A stretch of 64,000 bases of DNA from Actinomadura livida (GTDB taxonomy: Bacteria > Actinomycetota > Actinomycetes > Streptosporangiales > Streptosporangiaceae): assembly GCF_014648675.1 (NCBI RefSeq), contig NZ_BMRO01000015.1, positions 62,001 through 126,000 of the forward strand, given 5' to 3'. The position numbers and the translations under genes were made by a program. This document shows, piece by piece, positions 57,618-64,000 of the stretch. Within the stretch, counting starts at the first letter, position 1, and the number at the start of each line of letters is the position of its first letter. A model generated the notes under the pieces. It searched no databases. It was given only the letters and a program-made list of their open reading frames with translations, and was not told where the DNA came from.

Positions 57618-58601
57618 ATGAAAGCCTGGAGCTGGGACCGCTACGGACCGCCCGACGTCATGCACCTCACGGACGTCGCCGAACCCGAGATCGCCGCCGG
57701 TGAGGTGCTCGTCCGCGTTCGCGCGGCGTCCGTCAACCCCTACGACTGGCGCCACCTGCGCGCCGACCCGAAGCTGGTCCGGCTGAGCGGGGTCGGACTG
57801 CGGCGGCCGAAGCCCGGCCTGGTCCTCGGCGCCGACCTCGCCGGAGTCGTCGAACGGGTGGGCGACGGCGTGACCGACCTGCGCGCCGGCGACGAGGTCT
57901 TCGGGGAAGTCCGGCTGGGCTCGTTCGCCGAGGCCGCCGCCGTCCCGCAGGACAGGCTGGCCGTCAAGCCCGCCCGCCTCACGTTCGAGCAGGCGGCATC
58001 GGTGTCGATGGCCGCGCACACCGCGCTGCAGGGACTGCGGGACGTCGGACGGATCTCCGCGGGTCAGCGCGTCCTGGTCAACGGGGCGTCCGGGGGCATC
58101 GGCACGTTCGCCGTCCAGCTCGCCAAGGCGTTCGGTGCGGAGGTCACCGGCGTGTGCAGCACCCGCAACATCGACCTGGTCCGCTCCCTGGGCGCGGACG
58201 ACGTCATCGACTACACCGCCGAGGACTTCACAACTCGCAAGGGCAGATACGACCTCGCCATGGACATCGTGGGCAACCGCCCCCTGGCGCACCTACGACG
58301 CCCCCTGACCCCCAAAGGGACGCTCGTCCTCGTGGGCGGCATCGCCTCCGGCCGCGACCGCCTGCTCGGCCCCGCGGCGCAGCAATTCCGCGGTGCCCTG
58401 ATCTCCCCTTTCGTCGGCCAGCGCATAGCCACCGTCCAGTGGAAGCCCAACTCCGCGGACCTGCGCTTCCTGGCGGACCTCATGGAGAAGGAACAGGTAA
58501 CCCCCGTCATCGACCGGACCTACCCGTTCGCCGAACTCCCCGAAGCCCTGCGCTACATCGAACCCGGCCACGCCCGCGGCAAAGTCGCCATCACCCTCTA
58601 G
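57618..58601 (+). CDS. MDR-family NAD(P)-dependent alcohol dehydrogenase / quinone reductase
   Basis: A 327-residue zinc-free medium-chain reductase. VNPYDWRHLR (replacing zinc ligands), LGADLAGVVERVG (70-82), the nucleotide loop VLVNGASGGIGTFAVQLAK (about 154-172) and DLVRSLGADDVIDY. The absence of the structural-zinc Cys cluster and catalytic Cys/His points to a quinone-oxidoreductase-like or enoyl-reductase-like enzyme using NADPH. Controlled by the array of TetR-type sites just upstream, so probably part of an electrophile or quinone response together with the AKR. Confidence 0.92.
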   Translation: MKAWSWDRYGPPDVMHLTDVAEPEIAAGEVLVRVRAASVNPYDWRHLRADPKLVRLSGVGLRRPKPGLVLGADLAGVVERVGDGVTDLRAGDEVFGEVRLGSFAEAAAVPQDRLAVKPARLTFEQAASVSMAAHTALQGLRDVGRISAGQRVLVNGASGGIGTFAVQLAKAFGAEVTGVCSTRNIDLVRSLGADDVIDYTAEDFTTRKGRYDLAMDIVGNRPLAHLRRPLTPKGTLVLVGGIASGRDRLLGPAAQQFRGALISPFVGQRIATVQWKPNSADLRFLADLMEKEQVTPVIDRTYPFAELPEALRYIEPGHARGKVAITL

Positions 58602-58618
58602 CCCGCACGCCGCTCTCG

Positions 58619-59566
58619 TCAGCTCTGCTGGTACTCCACAGCGGCCAGCCCACACGGCGCGTGCACGTACAGGTAGTAGGCGCCCTCGCCGTAGTCGTGC
58701 AGGTCGGCGCCGCCGATCAGACCGACGTAATCCATCGCCCTCTCGCAACTCGGGCAGTCGCGGTAAGCGGGGTCCTGGATCCAGTCCGGGAATCCGCCAA
58801 GGGTGGACCCCTCCCTCGCCCAAGCGCTGGAAAGGTAAGGCGTGGGCCGCCGTTCCCCCGGCGCGAATCCGACCAGTGGCGGCTCCTCGGGCGGCATGCC
58901 GGGAAGGTAGTCGGGACGGACGTTGCGCGCGGACCAACCCGCGTCCCCGCCTTCGGTGACGTCGACATACGTGGTGCCGTAGCACGTGCAGAAATGGCAG
59001 GTGACGATGTGCAGCCTCCCGCGCCAGCCGGTGTGCGCCAGCGCGGCGGCGACCTTCGTGTCGGCGGTGTCCACGTCCAGAGCGGTCCACAGCGGACTCT
59101 CACACCACGGGCACGTTCCCTTCGGACGATCACCGTCCGCCCCGGGCACCAAGCGGTAAGCGCTGGACCCGCAGAGTTCCCGGAGGCCGTCCGCCGTCAG
59201 TTCCCAGCCTCCATCGCGGGCCAGCGCCGCCGCGCCCCGCTGGAAGGGGTCGAAGTCCCCGGGCGGCGGTGCCTGCGCCCAGCGGCGGAACGCCTCCTCG
59301 ACGACAGGTCCACGCGTCTGCGCCAGCAGGTGCCCCAGCTGGTCCGACCGCTGGTGCGCACCCGAATCGATCCGCGCCACGACCTCGCGCTGGAAGTCCT
59401 CGTCCGCGCCGCGGTACAGGACATCGGCCCGCCACACGGCTCCCGCGTCCAGCAGCCGCAGCAGGTACGGAGCCATCGCCGCAGGGTCGGCCGCCGCCAG
59501 GTCGGCCAGTTCCTCAACGGCCGCGTCCTCACCGGCCTCTACTCGCGCTACCAGGTCTTCGATCAC
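58619..59566 (-). CDS. CxxC-rich hypothetical protein (YwqG/DUF1963-like)
   Basis: A 315-residue cytoplasmic protein. The first 120 residues are helical repeats (EELADLAAADPAAMAPYLLRLL). A CPWC pair is near 148, CHFCTC near 188, and the end reads LGGFPDWIQDPAYRDCPSC, MDYVGLIGG, YYLYVHAPCGLAAVEYQQ. The GG-P-W-Q...C-x2-C pattern recalls YwqG-type proteins. The Cys pairs may bind zinc. Function unknown. Convergent with the MDR gene. Confidence 0.7.
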   Translation of the reverse strand: MIEDLVARVEAGEDAAVEELADLAAADPAAMAPYLLRLLDAGAVWRADVLYRGADEDFQREVVARIDSGAHQRSDQLGHLLAQTRGPVVEEAFRRWAQAPPPGDFDPFQRGAAALARDGGWELTADGLRELCGSSAYRLVPGADGDRPKGTCPWCESPLWTALDVDTADTKVAAALAHTGWRGRLHIVTCHFCTCYGTTYVDVTEGGDAGWSARNVRPDYLPGMPPEEPPLVGFAPGERRPTPYLSSAWAREGSTLGGFPDWIQDPAYRDCPSCERAMDYVGLIGGADLHDYGEGAYYLYVHAPCGLAAVEYQQS

Positions 59567-59664
59567 CCCGTGACGCTATCCGACGGTCACGACACCGGAA
59601 GGCCACCGGCGTCCGGCCCACTGCCCGCTTCGGCCGGAGGGGCCGTGGGCCCGACGTCCGTCGT

Positions 59665-60288
59665 TCAGTCCCTTCGCGAAGTGGTGTGCCGCTCCTTTCC
59701 CGCCGAGGCTCCCGCCTTCTGGCGTCCCAGGTGGAAGTGGCCGCGCTTCTGCTGGGTCGGGACGGCCGTCGCCTCTCCGCGGTCGCCCGCGCCGACGCGG
59801 TCATCGGCGAGCCGGCGTTCCATGCCGGCCTGGCGTGCCTCGCGGATGCCGATCACCAGGAACCGTCCGAGCGCCAGCCCCGCCAGCAGGATCATCACGG
59901 CGCCGAGGCCCTCGAAGAACGACATCTGCTCGGCGACCTGCCGTCCCTCGCCGCCGAGAGGCGCGCCCACGCCCATGTTCCAGAGCGCGGCGACCGTGTT
60001 GCCGACGACGAACCACAGCCCGCCGGCCGCGGCCAGCCAGCCGCCGAACTGGGCGACGGGCCGGTTCGCGGTGGCCAGCAGGATCAGCCCGCCGAGCCCC
60101 ACGGCGACCGCCGGAAGGATGGACAGCACAAGCCGGTCGGCGGTGTAGACCCACGCCTGGTCCGAACCGAAGCCGAAGTCGAAGTACGGCCCGATGAACG
60201 GAATGAGCCCGCCCCAGATTGCCAGGAGCACCAGCAGCAGCCCGCTGATCATGCCGCGGCTGCGCGGTGCCCGCATTGTCCCGGTCAT
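59665..60288 (-). CDS. Four-helix membrane protein of unknown function
   Basis: A 207-residue protein (ATG at 60288 after GGGGGGA). Four hydrophobic segments: LLLVLLAIWGGLIPFIG, LVLSILPAVAVGLGGLILLA, LAAAGGLWFVVGNTVAALW and GLGAVMILLAGLALGRFLV. The last 50 residues are basic and hydrophilic, with Gln/Lys/His (TQQKRGHFHLGRQKAG). No family recognised. It sits downstream of the beta-helix-like membrane protein gene on the same strand (106-bp gap). Confidence 0.7.
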   Translation of the reverse strand: MTGTMRAPRSRGMISGLLLVLLAIWGGLIPFIGPYFDFGFGSDQAWVYTADRLVLSILPAVAVGLGGLILLATANRPVAQFGGWLAAAGGLWFVVGNTVAALWNMGVGAPLGGEGRQVAEQMSFFEGLGAVMILLAGLALGRFLVIGIREARQAGMERRLADDRVGAGDRGEATAVPTQQKRGHFHLGRQKAGASAGKERHTTSRRD

Positions 60289-60394
60289 GAGAATCCCCCC
60301 TGACCAGGTGATAGACGTCATTTCAGGCAGCCGTACCCGCTATACCCGCCCCCAACCGACCGCCCACCGCCGCCCGTCCCGCGTTGCGCCGAGG

Positions 60395-62152
60395 TCATTG
60401 GCGGCGCAGGACGCGGGTCAGCCCGGCGGCGATGGTCGTGGCCAGGATCCAGCCGAGCGCGACCAGCAGATAGGTGAGCGCCTGCTGCCAGCCGTTCGGC
60501 GGCAGGTACGCCTTGCGCTGCCCGAAGTCGATGAGCGGCACCATCAGGTCGACGGTGTAGACGAACGCGCTGAACGCCGGAGCGCGTCCCGAGCCGACCG
60601 CCTGCGGCGGCGAGATCTGGAACAGCACCGTCCCGGCGACGACCAGGGCGGCGAGCCAGGCCGCGGCGCGGACGGGTTTGTAGCCGTAGCCGATGACCGC
60701 GTCCTGCAGATGCCCCCACAGCTTGACCGGACGCGACAGCCCCGAGCGGCGGTGCCGCTCCTTGGCGAGCAGCACCGCGCGGGCGTGCCCGTCGTGGCCC
60801 ATCAGCCGGTACGTCTTGGCGAGCTGCTCGTACGGCTGCGGCCGGAACCCCGTCGGCGCGAGGGCGAGCAGGCGCAGGCCGTCCCGGACGTCGCCGGCGG
60901 GCGCGATCGCGTTGTAGGACAGCCCGTCCAGCCGCAACTGGGCGGGCAGCGCCTCCGGGGAGAAGTTGAGCAGGCCCAGCTCGGCGTACCGCAGGTCGAT
61001 GCGGCCGCGGACCGGCCGGCCGAGGAGCAGGATCAGCTCGCGGGCCGTCACGTACCAGCAGCCCAGGCTCAGCTCGCCGCCGTCGTCCAGCAGCGCCCCG
61101 CGGAAGTCGAGCGGCCCGGTGATGCGCGCCCCGGACAGCCGGATCTCGCCCTCGCTCGTGAACCCCATGCGGCAGTACATCCCGTCGGCGGTCAGGCCGC
61201 TGGCGTGCACGGCCACCCCGCCCGGGTTGCGGATCTCGGCCGTGTCCAGGGTGACGGGCCCGCTGACCTGGGCGTTGAGCAGGCGCACGCCGCCCTCGGT
61301 CCGGAGCCGGGCGAGCCGCAGCTCACCGCGCACGACCAGCCGGTCGCCGGCCAGGGCCTGCTCGCCGGGCCGCCGGATCCGGGCGCCTTCCATGCAGAGC
61401 CGCCCCTGGACCTGCGCGCCTTCGAGGTTGACCTCGCCCTTCGCCTCGAACGAGTTCCGGCACAGCAGGTCGCCGCCGACCGTCACGCGGGCGAGGTTGA
61501 GCGCGCACCGGTCGTCGTTGAGCAGGCGCGCGTCGTCGAGGTTGATCGTGTCGCCGATGGCGGCCCCGGGCAGCCGGATCTCGCCGTGGGCCTGGAAGCC
61601 GTCCTTGCACAGCAGGTCCGCGTCCAGCCGGAGCATGTCGGCCTCGAGCGCCGGCGCGGTCGAGCGGGTCTCGCCGCCCCGCAGCCGCGCGCCGTTCAGG
61701 AACAGCGCCCCGGCGACATGCGTGGCGATCATCCGGACCGACTTGTCGATCCAGGTCTCCTCCAGCAGCAGGTGCCCGTCGATCTCGGCGGTCGACAGCC
61801 GCAGCCCGCCGGGCAGATGCGAGGCGGTCAGGTCGATCTCCCGGCACTTCACGCCGTGCAGGTCGAGCTTGGAGTCGAAGTAGCAGGACCGCAGGCTCAG
61901 CGGACGTCCCACGGTGGCGAACCGCAGGTCGAGCCGCCCGGTGATCCGCGCGCCGACCAGCCGCAGCGCGGACACCCCGCCGTCCGCGCCGGCCGGCGTC
62001 CCGACCAGCAGGTCCCGGATCACCTCGGCGCGGATCACCCGGTCCGCTCCCCAGCCGGCGCCGTGCTCCGCGCTCTCGCCGCCCAGCACGAGCCTGCGCC
62101 CGGTCCGGGAAGCCTCACGCAGTCTCCGCTCCTGCCGCGTCAGATTCCGCAC
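60395..62152 (-). CDS. Beta-helix-like repeat protein with C-terminal membrane helices
   Basis: A 585-residue protein (GTG 62152; the TTG one codon earlier is also possible). Residues about 55-400 consist of repeats of the type (L/I)xLxGARIxGxLDLRxAxxxxxLxLxxC, e.g. LRLVGARITGRLDLRFATV, IRLPGAAIGDTINLDDARL, VNLEGAQVQGRLCMEGARI and IRLSGARITGPLDFRGALL. This is a right-handed beta-helix related to pentapeptide-repeat proteins. A short TPR-like stretch (YEQLAKTYRLMGHDGHARAVL) follows, then three hydrophobic segments (about 500-580). Related Streptomyces proteins are labelled membrane-associated oxidoreductase, but no redox motif is seen. Divergent from the DUF6461 gene. Confidence 0.75.
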   Translation of the reverse strand: MRNLTRQERRLREASRTGRRLVLGGESAEHGAGWGADRVIRAEVIRDLLVGTPAGADGGVSALRLVGARITGRLDLRFATVGRPLSLRSCYFDSKLDLHGVKCREIDLTASHLPGGLRLSTAEIDGHLLLEETWIDKSVRMIATHVAGALFLNGARLRGGETRSTAPALEADMLRLDADLLCKDGFQAHGEIRLPGAAIGDTINLDDARLLNDDRCALNLARVTVGGDLLCRNSFEAKGEVNLEGAQVQGRLCMEGARIRRPGEQALAGDRLVVRGELRLARLRTEGGVRLLNAQVSGPVTLDTAEIRNPGGVAVHASGLTADGMYCRMGFTSEGEIRLSGARITGPLDFRGALLDDGGELSLGCWYVTARELILLLGRPVRGRIDLRYAELGLLNFSPEALPAQLRLDGLSYNAIAPAGDVRDGLRLLALAPTGFRPQPYEQLAKTYRLMGHDGHARAVLLAKERHRRSGLSRPVKLWGHLQDAVIGYGYKPVRAAAWLAALVVAGTVLFQISPPQAVGSGRAPAFSAFVYTVDLMVPLIDFGQRKAYLPPNGWQQALTYLLVALGWILATTIAAGLTRVLRRQ

Positions 62153-62350
62153 CAACCCACCGTGCGCCCACAACCCATCCCTGTCTGTGACAACAGACGC
62201 ATTAGCCCCGCGCCTACAGGTGCCAGAAAGCTCTCGCCCGCGTCCGAGAGGGGCACCGGGCAAGGTTGTCGTCGCCCCGCACTGAACCGCTTTGTCGCAT
62301 GGGACGGCTACAGTCTCGGCCGTCTTGGACGTGCCGACGGCGGGAGTGCT

Positions 62351-64000
62351 GTGGTCGAGATTTCCGATGCGGTTCTGGATGAGCTGGCCGGGCCGGTCGC
62401 CGCGGCGATTCCCCTGGTCATCGCCCGCGTTCCGCAGGCGCCGGCGGCTGAGCTCGGTCGGTTGCGTGCCACAGCCGACGGCACGTGGCCCGTCCGCGGA
62501 TCGGGCGTCCGGCACCGGGCCGCGGCAGGGTTCCATTTCGGCGGAGGGCCCGTGGCCGACGATTCGCCGGTGCGGGAGGCGCTCGCCTCGCTTCCGTCGT
62601 TGCTGGTCGAACGCCTGCTCGGCGCGCTGGAACTGACCGTGCCGGAGCTGGACCTGGCCGGTGTTCCGGATTTGACCGGTTTCCTGGGCGAGCCGTTCAC
62701 CGGCGGTTTCGGCGTGGCGATCATGGACGGGGTGAGCGAGGCGATCAGCGGGGCGGCCATGCTGGACCGCATCCGGCCTGGCGCGGTGCCGCTGGTCGCC
62801 GCGCTGGCCGGCCGGCTGGCGGCCCACCCGCGCGTGGCCCCGCTGCTCGCGGTCGATCCCGAGATCACCGACGAGCTCGGGGTGGCCGCGGCGCACGGCG
62901 CGGCGCGGCTGGCGCTGGCCGTGTCGACCGCCGCCGCCGTCCTGCGCGGGGTGGACGTCCAGTCCTGGGCGGCCGGCCCACCGGCACTGCTCGGCGTCGC
63001 CTTCGGCACCGCGGTTCTGCTGCTCCATGAGACCCCGATGCCGTCCGGCTACGCCACCGCGATACTCGCCAAGGTTCGGGAGGAGTACCTGCTGCCTCTC
63101 CGGTCCAGCGGGCAGGTAGCGGTGTCGGGGCACCGGTTCGCGCTGCTGGAGGAGGACGGCCCCGTCCCCGACGCCGACTTCACCGGCAACGGCCTGGTCG
63201 CCGTGGTTCCGGGCGGCGCGGTGATCCGCACCGGCACCGAGACCGGCCACGTCCGCATGGTGATGACCGTCCTGGACGGACCGCCGCCGGACGTCGCGAC
63301 CGGCTGGGAGGAGATCGTCGAGGTCAGCTGGCGGGCGGCCACCGGCGGCGCCTCGGTGGTCGGGGCAGGGGCGGTGGAGTCCCAGCTCCGCAGGTGCACC
63401 CCGCCCTGGCCGGGCGACTACCGGTTGCGGGTCCAGGCGCGCGGCCGAGACGACGCCGAAGGAACCGAGTACCACGAGTTGGTGGTGTGGGCGGCGCCCG
63501 CCGCGCCCGAGATCGTGCACGCCCGCGCCGACCGGCTCGGCCACCGCCTGCGCGGCGAGCCGGAGCCGGCGCGGCCCGAACCGCCCGAAGCCGGCTACCG
63601 GTGGCTGCGGCACAGCACCCTGTCCGAGGCGGCGACGGTCACGGTGGTGACGGGGGCGGAGGTCACGGACGTGCTGCGCGCGTTCAACGCGGACCCGGCC
63701 CGTCCCGAGTCGCTGCTGGCGATCGGCGAGGACATGCTGCGCAACCAGTCGATCGATCCCTGGGTTGCGGTGCTCGACCTAGGAGGCGCCGTCCTCGCCG
63801 TCGAGTACAACGGCTGGCAGGGCTCCAAGGAGCCCGTGCTGACCAGGGCCTCCGCCGGTGGACGGGCCGCCAGCATGTACTGGAACGTCAACGCGCTGAC
63901 CCGGCTCTCGTTCGCCGAGCACGGCGAAGTGCTGTGGGCGGAGGAACCGTTCGGCGACCTCGACGCGCCACCGGAGATCGCCCCGGCGCTCGCCGACCTC
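62351..64000 (+). CDS. DUF6461-type protein, C-terminus outside the window
   Basis: An open frame of 550 codons from GTG 62351 runs off the right edge. The first 230 residues are hydrophobic and Ala-rich (LVAALAGRLAAH, AAAHGAARLALAVSTAAAVL). A beta-rich middle follows (VAVSGHRFALLEEDG, GNGLVAVVPGGAVIRTGTETG). From about residue 410 the DUF6461 pattern appears: YRWLRHSTLSEAATVTVV, WVAVLDLGGAVLAVEYNGW, SAGGRAASMYWNVNALTRLSF and VLWAEEPFGDLD. DUF6461 has no known function. Divergent from the beta-helix protein with a 198-bp spacer. Confidence 0.75.
   Translation, partial: MVEISDAVLDELAGPVAAAIPLVIARVPQAPAAELGRLRATADGTWPVRGSGVRHRAAAGFHFGGGPVADDSPVREALASLPSLLVERLLGALELTVPELDLAGVPDLTGFLGEPFTGGFGVAIMDGVSEAISGAAMLDRIRPGAVPLVAALAGRLAAHPRVAPLLAVDPEITDELGVAAAHGAARLALAVSTAAAVLRGVDVQSWAAGPPALLGVAFGTAVLLLHETPMPSGYATAILAKVREEYLLPLRSSGQVAVSGHRFALLEEDGPVPDADFTGNGLVAVVPGGAVIRTGTETGHVRMVMTVLDGPPPDVATGWEEIVEVSWRAATGGASVVGAGAVESQLRRCTPPWPGDYRLRVQARGRDDAEGTEYHELVVWAAPAAPEIVHARADRLGHRLRGEPEPARPEPPEAGYRWLRHSTLSEAATVTVVTGAEVTDVLRAFNADPARPESLLAIGEDMLRNQSIDPWVAVLDLGGAVLAVEYNGWQGSKEPVLTRASAGGRAASMYWNVNALTRLSFAEHGEVLWAEEPFGDLDAPPEIAPALADL

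Noticed and set aside
60395..63613. Extension of the beta-helix protein frame upstream to 63613
   Set aside because: The part beyond 62152 is antisense to the well-supported DUF6461 gene and has shadow-type composition (Arg/Gly/His). The family-like sequence starts near 62152.

Overview
The window is about 72% GC, with very GC-rich third codon positions, GTG/TTG starts and ATGA-type start/stop overlaps. Together with a chaplin gene, a class E sortase, an XRE/DUF5753-DUF397 pair and a ChoD-like GMC oxidoreductase, this points to a filamentous, sporulating actinobacterium. A Thermomonosporaceae (Actinomadura-like) source is my best inference, but the sequence does not prove it. No rRNA, tRNA or CRISPR array was found.

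Layout. 1-9.2 kb holds small housekeeping and resistance units: a partial permease, a lipoprotein, a ChoD-like oxidase, a coiled-coil protein, a truncated arsR beside an ArsI/CadI-type protein, a class IV aminotransferase under a MerR-type operator, a DHA2 exporter, and an HxlR regulator with an NmrA-like reductase. 9.2-14.3 kb is an accessory island of visibly lower GC. It contains a 34-residue peptide gene, too short to be noticed in a normal scan, coupled to a PIMT-type methyltransferase with the extra C-terminal region of RiPP tailoring enzymes (an imiditide-like locus). Next to it are an XRE/DUF397 pair, an ATP-binding anti-sigma-like protein and a phosphotransferase unit. That unit is bracketed by a decayed and an intact copy of the same sulfotransferase 3' end.

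17.2-30.5 kb is a compact Wzx/Wzy-type exopolysaccharide cluster. It has an initiating phosphoglycosyltransferase, a polymerase, a MurJ-like flippase, a polysaccharide deacetylase, two GT4 glycosyltransferases, a chain-length protein and a CelD/FemAB-like acyltransferase. A GH26 glycanase is on the opposite strand, followed by an ATP-grasp ligase and a flavin monooxygenase. 31-36.6 kb is a cell-surface block: a secreted protein, a three-domain chaplin, sortase E, a secreted matrixin-like metalloprotease and a PRC/DUF2382 stress protein. 37-45 kb carries secreted GH3 and GH97 glycosidases, an arylsulfotransferase-like Tat protein, and lipid and RNA-binding genes.

47.2-49.6 kb shows a MmcQ/YjbR-like gene split in two by an IS200/IS605-family element. 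The element has an intact TnpB, a predicted omega-RNA and only a remnant of TnpA. 49.6-58.6 kb holds hydrolases and oxidoreductases with their regulators, including a TetR gene with matching palindromes in front of itself and three copies at an 18-bp period in front of an MDR-family reductase. The right edge holds a CxxC protein, a membrane protein, a beta-helix-like membrane protein and a truncated DUF6461 protein.

The most notable candidates for something not yet described are the peptide/PIMT locus (9218-10444) and the TnpB element whose omega-RNA guide would read the gene it interrupts.
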